Below are positions 44,212 through 51,881 of a stretch of DNA of 64,000 nt, one piece after another. The translations under genes and the position numbers were made by a program. Under the pieces are notes generated by a model, which had not been told where the DNA came from, ran no database searches, and worked only from the letters and a program-made list of their open reading frames with translations. The DNA comes from Thermoplasmata archaeon (lineage in GTDB: Archaea; Thermoplasmatota; Thermoplasmata; Methanomassiliicoccales; Methanomethylophilaceae), in NCBI GenBank assembly GCA_015063225.1, contig SUSU01000001.1:90446-154445 (forward strand). The letters run 5' to 3'. Position 1 is the stretch's first letter. Every line of letters begins with the position of its first letter.

Positions 44212-46179
44212 ATGGGATGCAGATCGGTCCTCGTTTCGGTTCTCGCGGTGCTCGCGCTCCTGCTGTGCGCGATGCCGGTGTCCGAGGCCGGAACGAATGC
44301 GCCGGGACTCTACGGCGTCTATCCTGTCGGGGACGGTGTGGTGATAGGGCCGCTCTCCCCCGGTCAGGACCTGAAGGACTATTCCGTCCGTGACGGTTCC
44401 GGGAGACTCACTTTCAACCAATCATTCGTTCCCTCGGAATCCTACGTTCTCGTCGCTCCGAAGGCCGACACGAGGCTCCCCGACTCCTATCAGACGGTCA
44501 TCGCCGGGGAGAACGGACTTACGAAGAGCGGCAGCTTCTCGCTCAACGACAAGGGGGATTCCGTGTCCCTCTACAAGTCGGAAACACTCATCGAAACGGT
44601 GTGTTACGGCACATCTTCGGGTGCGGACGGATGGACCGGGCCTGCCGTGGGGATAGGTTCGGGCAAGCATCTGATACGCACGGGCGAGCCCGGATCCGCG
44701 GCTGGTTGGGTGCTGACGAAGGACGGATGGACAAACATCCCTGAGTGGTCTGGCTCATATGTTGCCACGGTCACCCCGTTCACTTTCCCCGAGTCCTGCG
44801 GTGCACCTGTCCTGCAGGCCCTCGAGGATGCGGATACGAGCATCGCGATCTCAATCTACCTCCTCAGTAGCAGGAACACCGCCGCCCTCTTGGAATCCAA
44901 GGCAGCGGCGGGGGTAGACGTGAGGATCCTCCTCGAGGGTAGTCCCCTGGGGACCAACATAGTCTCCGGCGAACTCCCTCTGATGAAGGCCGTCGCCGAT
45001 GCGGGAGGGGACATCAGGCTCATCAACAATCCCGAGATCACCCGCTACACCTACCTCCACAACAAGTACGCCGTAATAGACGGGGACACCGTCGTTCTTA
45101 CCAGCGAGAACTGGACCGGTGGGAACATCGGAAACAACGGTAACCGCGGATGGGGTGCGGTCATAGAATCCCCGGAATATGCTTCGTTCATGCTGGATGT
45201 GTTCGAGAACGATTTCAGCAAGGATTACGGGGACGTGACGTCACTCTGCGATGCGTACACAAACCTTGTTGCGGACCACGCATTCTACGAATCCCCTACG
45301 GCATTCTCGGGAGAGAGTTACACGGCCACGGTATCGCCTGTCCTCTCCCCGGACAACTCATGGGATTCGATGCGTGACTTCATCGGTTCCGCGACCACGA
45401 GGGTCTACTCCGAACAGCTGGACCTCGGTTCGAATCTGTGCGATGCATCCGGGGACAATCCTGTATCATGGATGGCGGCACGGGCCTCCGAGGGCCTCGA
45501 CGTCAGGTTCATCCTCGATGCATACAACAACACCGATGCGCATATGGGCTATGTGGATACGGTCAACGCCACCACTGCGGTGAAGGCACAGGCGGTGAAC
45601 GGCCGCAGCGGGTTCGATCTAATCCACAACAAGAGCGTGATCTGCGATGATGCCGTGTGGGTGGGTTCGGTCAACTGGACCTCCAATTCATTCCTCAACA
45701 ACCGCGAGACCGCCGTGGTGATACGTTCGCCCGAGATCGCCGATTACTTCGCGGGGTACTACATCGCGGATTGGGGCGTGACCATCGACACGGTGAGGGA
45801 GAACGGGATGGGATTCCGTGTCAACTACAACGAATCCGAAGGCGTGGTCGAGCTCATAGCCCTGGTGCCGGACGGCTACGAGGTCCTCTTCGAATTGGGG
45901 GACGGGACCGAACGCACATCAGCCAGGGGATATTCGGTATTCGATGCTCCGAGCGCCGGCAAGTATAGAGCCAGAGCCACGATTGTCGGCACGGACATCT
46001 CGGAGGAGTTCAGCTACGAGGTGGCCCGCGAAGGCATCCCGGTCTCGTGGATTATATATGCCGCTGCGGCTTGCATACTGCTGCTGGGGACTATCCTGGC
46101 GGTAAGGAGGGAGAGGTCGAATGCTCGCAGGAGAGGTCGCAGGGGTGGAAATACGCGCCATGCGTCCCGCAGACGCTGA
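44212..46179 (+). CDS. Secreted, membrane-anchored double phospholipase-D-like protein
   Basis: 655 residues. Signal peptide (residues 1-26, ending AMPVSEAG); a lamin-tail-like beta domain (about 28-165); two PLD domains with complete HKD motifs HNKYAVIDGDTVVLTSENW and HNKSVICDDAVWVGSVNW; a C-terminal beta-sandwich-like part; a final transmembrane helix and basic tail RRRGRRGG. PLD enzymes cleave phosphodiesters in lipids or nucleic acids. The lamin-tail plus double PLD layout is known for secreted archaeal proteins and suggests an extracellular nuclease, which is inference. The gene is downstream of the tpiA terminator. Confidence 0.86.
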   Translation: MGCRSVLVSVLAVLALLLCAMPVSEAGTNAPGLYGVYPVGDGVVIGPLSPGQDLKDYSVRDGSGRLTFNQSFVPSESYVLVAPKADTRLPDSYQTVIAGENGLTKSGSFSLNDKGDSVSLYKSETLIETVCYGTSSGADGWTGPAVGIGSGKHLIRTGEPGSAAGWVLTKDGWTNIPEWSGSYVATVTPFTFPESCGAPVLQALEDADTSIAISIYLLSSRNTAALLESKAAAGVDVRILLEGSPLGTNIVSGELPLMKAVADAGGDIRLINNPEITRYTYLHNKYAVIDGDTVVLTSENWTGGNIGNNGNRGWGAVIESPEYASFMLDVFENDFSKDYGDVTSLCDAYTNLVADHAFYESPTAFSGESYTATVSPVLSPDNSWDSMRDFIGSATTRVYSEQLDLGSNLCDASGDNPVSWMAARASEGLDVRFILDAYNNTDAHMGYVDTVNATTAVKAQAVNGRSGFDLIHNKSVICDDAVWVGSVNWTSNSFLNNRETAVVIRSPEIADYFAGYYIADWGVTIDTVRENGMGFRVNYNESEGVVELIALVPDGYEVLFELGDGTERTSARGYSVFDAPSAGKYRARATIVGTDISEEFSYEVAREGIPVSWIIYAAAACILLLGTILAVRRERSNARRRGRRGGNTRHASRRR

Positions 46180-46597
46180 GGCGGTCCATTCCCTCATGAT
46201 GTCGTCCCTCGACGAGTTCTTCTCCCCGGAGATCCCGCTGTACTTCCTCAACCAATGGCCCCGCGGTTCCTTCGTCGCTGCGGATTTCATGGGTAATATG
46301 CTCGGATACGTCGCGGGCGCGAGTCTCGCCGGGGGCAGGGCATCCGTGGCCCTCCTTTGCGTTAAGGCGTCCGCAAGGGGGCGCGGAATCGGTTCCGCAC
46401 TTCTCCGTCATCTCGAGACGGCTGCGAGGATGGAGGGCATGCGCGCCGTCCAGCTGGAGGTCAAGTCCTCCAATCTGGGCGCGATACGCTTCTACGAGCG
46501 CAGGGGTTTCATCCGTGCCGAGGAACTCCCGGGCTTCTACAACGACGGTTCCGACGGCATCCGCATGGTATCATCATCGTTCGGATCGGCTAACTGA
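46121..46597 (+). CDS. GNAT-family N-acetyltransferase (RimI-like)
   Basis: 158 residues from ATG 46121, which has GGAGG ten bases upstream; GTG 46145 is an alternative. GNAT motif A is clear: VALLCVKASARGRGIGSALLRHLE, the acetyl-CoA pyrophosphate loop being ARGRGIGS. The C-terminal strand GAIRFYERRGF is typical of RimI. It acetylates a protein N-terminus or small amine; the target is unknown. It overlaps the PLD gene by 59 nt in another frame, so the two are probably co-transcribed. Confidence 0.88.
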   Translation: MLAGEVAGVEIRAMRPADAEAVHSLMMSSLDEFFSPEIPLYFLNQWPRGSFVAADFMGNMLGYVAGASLAGGRASVALLCVKASARGRGIGSALLRHLETAARMEGMRAVQLEVKSSNLGAIRFYERRGFIRAEELPGFYNDGSDGIRMVSSSFGSAN

Positions 46598-46639
46598 CCC
46601 TCCGAATCCATTTTAATCAAAAAGTCGGATGCGTCCGGT

Positions 46640-47347
46640 ATGACAGAACCCGGTATCGCGGAAGGTCTGCGCCTCCGCGACGATGCAGAGGAGAAACTAT
46701 CCGAGGCCTTCCAGATCTTTGTGAGGGAGGCGGAGTCCGGCGATCCCGAGGCGGTCTACCAGCTCGCCAGGATGTTCGATGCAGGTTACGGGTGCACCCA
46801 GAACTGGAAGGCCGCCATGGAGAGGTATTCCAGGGCAGCCGAGGCTGGACACAGGGATGCGATATTCTCCGTCGGGATCATGTATTATTACGGCCGCTCG
46901 GTCGAGAAGGACTACGCCAGGGCCATGGAGTACTTCGCGAAGGCGGCGGACCTCGGCCTCGCCAAGGCCGCATACAACGTCGGCGTGATGTACGATTACG
47001 GTACGGGCTGCGACATCGATTACGCCAAGGCCATGGAATGGTATCTCAAGGGCGCCGAACTCGGTTCCGCCCGCGCCATGTACAACATCGGCGTGATGTA
47101 CTCCAAGGGACACGGTGTGGAGGTCAGCCACGAGGAACAGTTCAAATGGTACCGGAAATCCGCCGATCTCGGTCTCGTGAACGCAATCCACGGAGTCGGC
47201 ATTTGTTATCACAACGGATTCGGCGTACCCAAGGACGATTTCGAGGCCATGAGGTGGTTCGTCCGTTCGGCCGCCATGGGCAACATGCGTTCCCAGAAGA
47301 TGGTAGATTCCCTGAAGAAGAGCGTGAACGTCTTCACGATTTCGTGA
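46640..47347 (+). CDS. Sel1-repeat protein
   Basis: 235 residues made of about five consecutive 36-residue Sel1 repeats with the consensus AxxxYxxGxGVxxDYxKAMEWYxKAAELGxAxAxYNIGxMY, for example GCDIDYAKAMEWYLKGAELGSARAMYNIGVMYSKG. It is a cleaner Sel1 array than the protein at 33192. No signal peptide, so a cytoplasmic scaffold. Its 3' end overlaps convergent pdxK by 14 nt, which could allow antisense interference between the two messages. Confidence 0.92.
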   Translation: MTEPGIAEGLRLRDDAEEKLSEAFQIFVREAESGDPEAVYQLARMFDAGYGCTQNWKAAMERYSRAAEAGHRDAIFSVGIMYYYGRSVEKDYARAMEYFAKAADLGLAKAAYNVGVMYDYGTGCDIDYAKAMEWYLKGAELGSARAMYNIGVMYSKGHGVEVSHEEQFKWYRKSADLGLVNAIHGVGICYHNGFGVPKDDFEAMRWFVRSAAMGNMRSQKMVDSLKKSVNVFTIS

Positions 47348-48197
47348 TTCTCTGACTGCGGACCTTCGCGGCGAACTCCGCGAGGCCGTCCTCGAAGTTC
47401 ACGCCGAACCTGACGTCGGTTCCCGCTTCATAGGTCCTGCGTATGGAGTCCGTGGTGAGGTCCACGGCCATCTCCGTGGCCTTCCCGAGGCTGTGTCCGC
47501 TGCCGACGGCGGCGACTACCGCGGAACAGAAGACATCACCCGTCCCGTGGTAGTATCCGGGGACGGTGTCCCTGAGGTGGTACTCGACCTTCCCGGTGGA
47601 GCAGTCGTAGGATGCGGCGCCGATCTTCGATTCATCGAAGCTCACACCGGTCAGGATGATGTTCCTGGCACCTATCTGCGATAGTTCCTTCAGGAGGTCC
47701 TCGATCCATTCCTTCGTGTAGGGTCCGGGCCTGTATTCCCTGCCGAGCATCATGCAGGCCTCGGTGATGTTGGGCTTGATGATGTCCGCTACGGAGCAGA
47801 GCTCCCTCATGTAAGGGGGGAACTTGGAATCGAAGATGGGATACAGTTTGCCGTTGTCCGCCATGGCGGGGTCAACGACCACGAACGTCCCTTCGCCGCG
47901 GAGGCCTTCGATAGCCGTCCTAGCGATGTCGATCTGCTCCTTGGTGCACATGAATCCCGTGTAGATGCCGTCGAACCTCAGTCCGAGCTTCTTCCAGTGT
48001 TCTATGATGGGGACCATCTCCCCGGTGAGGTCCCTCAGAGTGAATCCTTCGATGGCGGTGTGCGTGGAAAGGACGCAGTTGGGGAGGATAGTACATTCCA
48101 GGCCCGTGGACGAGATGATCGGAAGTGCGACAGTGAGGGAGCATTTCCCGAAGCAGGAGATGTCGTTGAGGGCGAGTATGCGTTTCTGGACAGGCAT
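47334..48197 (-). CDS. pdxK: Pyridoxal/pyridoxamine kinase
   Basis: 287 residues, ribokinase-like fold. It phosphorylates vitamin B6 forms to give PLP. Signatures: ILALNDISCFGKCSLTVALPI at the N-terminus, ILTGVSFDE and the anion-hole/catalytic-Asp motif GYYHGTGDVFCSAVV. A TATA-like TTATAA on the minus strand centred near 48224 gives a leaderless start at 48197. About 35 bp further upstream is a weaker copy of the operator-like motif found before iscS, a PLP enzyme. Confidence 0.92.
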   Translation of the reverse strand: MPVQKRILALNDISCFGKCSLTVALPIISSTGLECTILPNCVLSTHTAIEGFTLRDLTGEMVPIIEHWKKLGLRFDGIYTGFMCTKEQIDIARTAIEGLRGEGTFVVVDPAMADNGKLYPIFDSKFPPYMRELCSVADIIKPNITEACMMLGREYRPGPYTKEWIEDLLKELSQIGARNIILTGVSFDESKIGAASYDCSTGKVEYHLRDTVPGYYHGTGDVFCSAVVAAVGSGHSLGKATEMAVDLTTDSIRRTYEAGTDVRFGVNFEDGLAEFAAKVRSQRITKS

Positions 48198-48259
48198 CGC
48201 TAATCCATTTCCTAAGGCCGTTATAAGGGTATTGACGGCATCAAACGGGTTATTGTAAT

Positions 48260-48278
48260 TCCTACTGAAAAGGAAGGT
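48260..48278. promoter_or_regulatory. Degenerate third copy of the CCTACT...GGTAGG motif, upstream of pdxK
   Basis: TCCTACT-GAAAA-GGAAGGT matches the two sites at 51273 and 51804, with one arm mismatched (GAAGG for GTAGG). It sits upstream of the pdxK TATA box. Confidence 0.35.
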
Positions 48279-48281
48279 TAA

Positions 48282-48404
48282 TCAAGGTTTATTTTCGCCG
48301 TTAGAGCCGGTGGAGGGCTCCTCGTGCGGGAGGACGCAGCCGCAAGACTGACAGATCGAAAAAGGGTTCAGGCCGCAATCCACTCCGCACATCGGACACT
48401 TCAT
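48282..48404 (-). CDS. 40-residue double-CxxC zinc-ribbon protein
   Basis: Missing from the track because of its size. ATG 48404 to TGA 48282 encodes MKCPMCGVDCG...ICQSCGCVLPHEE with two knuckles CPMCG and CQSCG, a typical small archaeal zinc ribbon. A TATA-like box (plus-strand GGTATTTAC, centred near 48430) is 26 nt from the ATG, exactly the leaderless spacing seen for neighbours, which supports a real gene. Function unknown; such ribbons bind zinc and often nucleic acid or protein partners. Confidence 0.72.
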   Translation of the reverse strand: MKCPMCGVDCGLNPFSICQSCGCVLPHEEPSTGSNGENKP

Positions 48405-48800
48405 AATCAAGGGAATGCGAGCGGGGTATTTACCTCGTTCCGTGGATGTGTAAACCATCCATCGAAGGGGCCCGAAAACGGGTTTTGCAAAGTGTGGCTC
48501 ATCTTCATCATGGTTGTTGCAATGTTAATGAGCCAGTAATCGAAAAGCGCGTTAAATTGGATGTAGATTGTATTGGTTTTCCATACACGGATGCTAGTAC
48601 TTTCAGGTCCTTGTCCGAGTGGTCGGAAATCGTCGCGGGAGATGGCCGTACGGACCTATTTTTTTCCGCATCATCAGATGATCGAATCATTTGAATCGTC
48701 GTCAACATTGACATGTTGTCCAAATAAGTCCAGTTGGGATGAATCCTTACACATTCCGTTTTCTGAAAGGATGTACGTTATAAAGGGGAATAATCATCCA
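48405..48800. other. Intergenic region before cbiK
   Basis: 396 bases. The two short ORFs here (48446-48694 plus, 48508-48723 minus) show no domain. I see a weak CCCG-AAAA-CGGG-TTTT hairpin near 48468-48484 and a perfect ATCATC-A-GATGAT palindrome just after a T-run near 48665-48680. The cbiK TATA box CGTTATAAAG lies at 48776-48785. No cobalamin-riboswitch-like motif was recognised. It may hide a small RNA, but nothing proves it. Confidence 0.4.
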
Positions 48801-48806
48801 ATGGCA

Positions 48807-49610
48807 ATGACAGCAAAGAAAGCGATTCTCGTAGTCAGCTTTGGCACGAGCTTTAACGACAACCGTGCCAAGACCATCGGAGCGGTCGAGAAGGACATCG
48901 CTGCCGCATTCCCCGATTACGAGGTGAGGCGCGCTTTCACCTCCAAAATGATTATCGCCAAACTCAAGAAACGTGACAACGAGCACATCGATTACATCAC
49001 GGAGGCCATCGACAGGCTCGCGGATGACGGGTTCACCGATATCGTGGTTCAGCCCACCCACATCATGAACGGCATCGAGTACGACTTCGTGGCAGCGGCG
49101 GTGAAGGAACGCGCTGGAAAGTTCCAGTCGGTGAAGATCGGGAAGCCCCTGCTCACATCCGAGGAGGATTACAACAAGATCCTCGATGCGGTCGGGAAGG
49201 AGTTCGTCCCCGAGGCGGAGAAGGCAGCCGGTGGAAAGGCCGCCATCGTCTTCATGGGCCACGGTACCGAGCACTTCGCCAACGCCACCTACGGCGAACT
49301 CCAGATCAAGTTCATGGTATCGAACCTCCCCAACGTGTTCGTCACCACCGTCGAGGGATTCCCCGGCTATTACGACACCCTCAAGCTCATGGACGGCAAG
49401 GGAATCCGCAGGGTCGTCCTCATGCCCTTCATGCTCGTTGCAGGCGATCATGCCAACAATGACATGGCCGGGGATGACGATGATTCCATGAAGAACGTCT
49501 TCTCCAAGGAGGGTTACACCGTCACCTGCATCGTGAAGGGACTCGGCGAGTACGCCTCTTTCAGGAAGCTCTTCGTGGAGCACGTGGCCGACGCCATCAA
49601 GTCCGAGTGA
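48807..49610 (+). CDS. cbiK: Sirohydrochlorin cobaltochelatase, anaerobic CbiK type
   Basis: 267 residues from ATG 48807 (MTAKKAILVVSFGTSFND). TATA CGTTATAAAG is centred 26 nt upstream, favouring this ATG over the one six bases earlier. CbiK inserts Co2+ into sirohydrochlorin at the start of the anaerobic cobamide route. Metal-site residues are recognisable in FMGHGTEHFANATYG and VVQPTHIMNG. The two-domain chelatase length (about 260-270) fits CbiK rather than the short archaeal CbiX. Downstream corrinoid genes cbiP and a paralogue lie at 60855-63514. Confidence 0.9.
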   Translation: MTAKKAILVVSFGTSFNDNRAKTIGAVEKDIAAAFPDYEVRRAFTSKMIIAKLKKRDNEHIDYITEAIDRLADDGFTDIVVQPTHIMNGIEYDFVAAAVKERAGKFQSVKIGKPLLTSEEDYNKILDAVGKEFVPEAEKAAGGKAAIVFMGHGTEHFANATYGELQIKFMVSNLPNVFVTTVEGFPGYYDTLKLMDGKGIRRVVLMPFMLVAGDHANNDMAGDDDDSMKNVFSKEGYTVTCIVKGLGEYASFRKLFVEHVADAIKSE

Positions 49611-49612
49611 AC

Positions 49613-50047
49613 TCAGTCGTTGATGTCGGCCTTGGGTTCCTTGAGTCCTTCGATGACGGTACCCGTCTTCTTGCAGTAATCCCACAGCGCCGCGTGGATC
49701 GCCTCCTCGGCGAGGAGCGAGCAGTGGATCTTCACTACCGGCAGGCCGTCGAGTGCTTCCATGACGGCCTTGTTGGTGATTTCCATTGCCTCTTTCACGG
49801 ATTTGCCTTTGACCATCTCGGTAGCCATGCTGCTGCTCGCGACCGCGGCTCCGCATCCGAAGGTTTTGAACTTGCAGTCCCGGATAATGCCGTTCTCGTC
49901 GATGTCGAGGAAGATCCTCATGATGTCTCCGCACTTGGCGTTGCCGACCGTCCCGACACCGGAAGGGTTCTCGATCTCCCCCACGTTGCGGGGGTTGGTG
50001 AAGTGGTCGATGACCTTGTCGCTGTATTCTCCGTCGTACATTCTCAC
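49613..50047 (-). CDS. iscU: Iron-sulfur cluster scaffold IscU/NifU-like
   Basis: 144 residues. The three cluster-binding Cys are visible: VGNAKCGDIM, FKTFGCGAAVASSS and VKIHCSLLAEEA, with the assembly Asp in KCGD. It receives sulfur from IscS to build [Fe-S] clusters. The start overlaps the iscS stop by four bases. The C-terminal extension of about 20 residues (TVIEGLKEPKADIND) is longer than E. coli IscU. The chaperone-binding LPPVK motif appears as LPVVK. Confidence 0.93.
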   Translation of the reverse strand: MRMYDGEYSDKVIDHFTNPRNVGEIENPSGVGTVGNAKCGDIMRIFLDIDENGIIRDCKFKTFGCGAAVASSSMATEMVKGKSVKEAMEITNKAVMEALDGLPVVKIHCSLLAEEAIHAALWDYCKKTGTVIEGLKEPKADIND

Positions 50048-51240
50048 ACCTTCTGGCTCTTAACGAAATCATCATAAAGCGGGGAGAGCGACCTCATGGC
50101 GGCGACCGTCTCCTTCAGACAGTCGACGGCATAATCGATCTGCTCCATGGTGGTATCCTCGGGGATGCTCATCCTCACGGATCCGTGGGCTATCTCGTGG
50201 GGGAGGCCTATCCCCAGCAGGACGTGGGACGGGTCGAGCGACCCGGAGGCGCATGCCGATCCCGTGGAGATGTAGATGCCCTTCATCCCGAGGCTCATGA
50301 GCATGGATTCCCCCTCGATGAACTGGAAGCTGAAGTCCGCGTTGCTCGGGAGCCTCATGGTCCTGTGGCCGTTGAGGCGGGAGTAGGGGACCTCGGCGAG
50401 GACGCGGTCGATGAGGTGGTCCCTCATTCCGATCAGCCTCTCGTTGTTCTCCTTCATCTCCCTGCAGGCCATCTCTGCGGCCACTCCCATTCCGACGATG
50501 CCGGGCACGTTCGTGGTTCCTGCGCGGCGTCCCTCTTCCTGTTCGCCTCCGTGCATGAAGGAAGGGATCCTCAGTTTGTTCCTGATGAACAGGAATCCGA
50601 TACCCTTGGGGCCGCCGAACTTGTGTCCGCTGACGCTTAGCATGTCCACGTTCATCCTGCGGACGTCGATAGGGATGTGTCCGAACGCCTGAACGGCATC
50701 GGTGTGGAAGAGAATGCCCTTCTCGTGTGCTATCCTCCCGATCTCCTCGATGGGTTGGATGGTGCCGATCTCGTTGTTCGCCGTCATCACGGAGATGAGG
50801 ATGGTGTCCTCGCGGATGGCCTTCTTCAGGGCCTCGAGGTCGAGCACTCCGAATTCATCGACGGGCACCTTCGTGACCTCGAATCCCCTGGATTCCAGGT
50901 ATTTCGCGGTCTCGAGGATGGCGTGGTGTTCGATGGTGGAGACGATGATGTGCTTCCCTTTCGATTGTAATATCTCCGCCGTGCCTATGAGGGCCCAGTT
51001 GTCGGATTCGGTACCTCCGGAGGTGAAGAAGATCTCCGAGGGTTCGGCGTTTATGCATTTGGCGATGGTCTCCCTGGCAGCCTTCACCGCAGCCCTGGGC
51101 TGCCTGGACATGGCGTGGATGCTCGAGGGATTCGCGTATTCGTCGGTCAGGTAGGGCATCATGGCGTCGAGGGCTTCTTTCCTCAGGCGCGACGTGGCCG
51201 CATTGTCGAGGTACACATTGTAACGACAGTTCCCGCTCAT
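50044..51240 (-). CDS. iscS: Cysteine desulfurase
   Basis: 398 residues. PLP enzyme taking sulfur from cysteine for Fe-S clusters. Visible: YLDNAATSRLRKEAL at the N-terminus, TSGGTESDNWA, the Schiff-base Lys in SGHKFGGPKG and the mobile-loop Cys in STGSACASG. A minus-strand TATA (TCTAAATAC at 51261-51270), 25 nt before ATG, gives a leaderless iscSU message. A CCTACT...GGTAGG palindrome abuts this TATA box, implying Fe-S- or iron-responsive control. Confidence 0.95.
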   Translation of the reverse strand: MSGNCRYNVYLDNAATSRLRKEALDAMMPYLTDEYANPSSIHAMSRQPRAAVKAARETIAKCINAEPSEIFFTSGGTESDNWALIGTAEILQSKGKHIIVSTIEHHAILETAKYLESRGFEVTKVPVDEFGVLDLEALKKAIREDTILISVMTANNEIGTIQPIEEIGRIAHEKGILFHTDAVQAFGHIPIDVRRMNVDMLSVSGHKFGGPKGIGFLFIRNKLRIPSFMHGGEQEEGRRAGTTNVPGIVGMGVAAEMACREMKENNERLIGMRDHLIDRVLAEVPYSRLNGHRTMRLPSNADFSFQFIEGESMLMSLGMKGIYISTGSACASGSLDPSHVLLGIGLPHEIAHGSVRMSIPEDTTMEQIDYAVDCLKETVAAMRSLSPLYDDFVKSQKV

Positions 51241-51272
51241 GGAGGATTATCATAAGGCCCGTATTTAGAAAT

Positions 51273-51291
51273 TCCTACTAAATTGGTAGGT
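51273..51291. promoter_or_regulatory. Operator-like palindrome adjoining the iscS TATA box
   Basis: CCTAC-TAAATTG-GTAGG, within TCCTACTAAATTGGTAGGT, begins three bases from the iscS TATA-like box, in the BRE position. It shares TCCTACT-N5-GGTAGG with the site at 51804. Confidence 0.6.
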
Positions 51292-51306
51292 GATTAAAGA
51301 AGGGTT

Positions 51307-51801
51307 TCAGACACACCCTCGAAGTGTGTATCCGAAGGCCAGGTATTCGTCCCTGTAGAACCTGTGGTACGTGAGTCTCCCGAACTCCTCAGAGAGGCAG
51401 TAGACGTTATCGTCATCCGGGAATGTAAGCACCCAATCGTGGTCAAGCCTGCGGACCTCGGTCAGCACCGCGCCTTCGTATTTCGAGAGGATCGCGTCCC
51501 GGAAGGAACCGATGTCCGTGCCCGAATTCATCAGGCCGATGACATCAACCATCCTCTCGTCATGGGGCATCGCGGATATCCTGGCACTTTCCGATTCGGA
51601 TATGTTGACCCTGATGCGCCCGGGCAGCGCCTCGGCGGTGATCCCCCCGAACTCCGATGCCGCCGAGAGGAGTTCCTCCGCAAGGGCGGGTGGGTCCTCG
51701 GCCGGATAGTACAGGGATATGCTCCCGCTGGAATCGCCGATCTTGAGGACTATCTCCTGCACGGTCTCGATGACCCTTCTGAGGAGGATGTCGCCGTTCA
51801 T
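51307..51801 (-). CDS. Small protein of unknown function, DUF3877-like
   Basis: 164 residues, soluble. The N-terminal ETVQEIVLKIGDSSGSISLYYP and C-terminal YRDEYLAFGYTLRG remind me of DUF3877 proteins of Firmicutes, from memory only. No catalytic motif. The gene has a minus-strand TATA (ATAATATATT, 51821-51831) 26 nt from ATG, and a perfect palindrome fills the space between TATA and start codon, so it should be tightly repressed by the factor that also sees the iscSU promoter. The two genes are on the same strand, in tandem. Confidence 0.72.
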   Translation of the reverse strand: MNGDILLRRVIETVQEIVLKIGDSSGSISLYYPAEDPPALAEELLSAASEFGGITAEALPGRIRVNISESESARISAMPHDERMVDVIGLMNSGTDIGSFRDAILSKYEGAVLTEVRRLDHDWVLTFPDDDNVYCLSEEFGRLTYHRFYRDEYLAFGYTLRGCV

Positions 51802-51803
51802 AA

Positions 51804-51822
51804 TCCTACTATAATGGTAGGA
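51804..51822. promoter_or_regulatory. Operator-like palindrome between TATA box and start codon of the 164-residue gene
   Basis: TCCTAC-TATAATG-GTAGGA is a perfect 6-bp-arm inverted repeat lying over the expected transcription start, a repressor position. Same motif as at 51273. Confidence 0.62.
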
Positions 51823-51831
51823 ATATATTAT

Positions 51832-51866
51832 CCCTCCCGAAGGAGGGTAGAAGGGGGCCGGGGCCC
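51832..51866 (-). terminator. Terminator after the Lon-like ATPase gene
   Basis: Two GC hairpins in the gap: CCCTCC-CGAA-GGAGGG (near 51833-51848) and a GGGGGCC/GGCCCCC stem (near 51853-51869), downstream of the stop at 51882 in minus-strand sense. Confidence 0.55.
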
Positions 51867-51881
51867 CCCGTTAAGGTTTGT

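Noticed and set aside
48446-48723. ORFs of 82 (plus) and 71 (minus) residues before cbiK
   Set aside because: No domain, no TATA or ribosome site at a sensible distance, composition unlike neighbouring genes.
48405-48806. Cobalamin riboswitch before cbiK
   Set aside because: No B12-box-like sequence was found, and the predicted transcript is leaderless.
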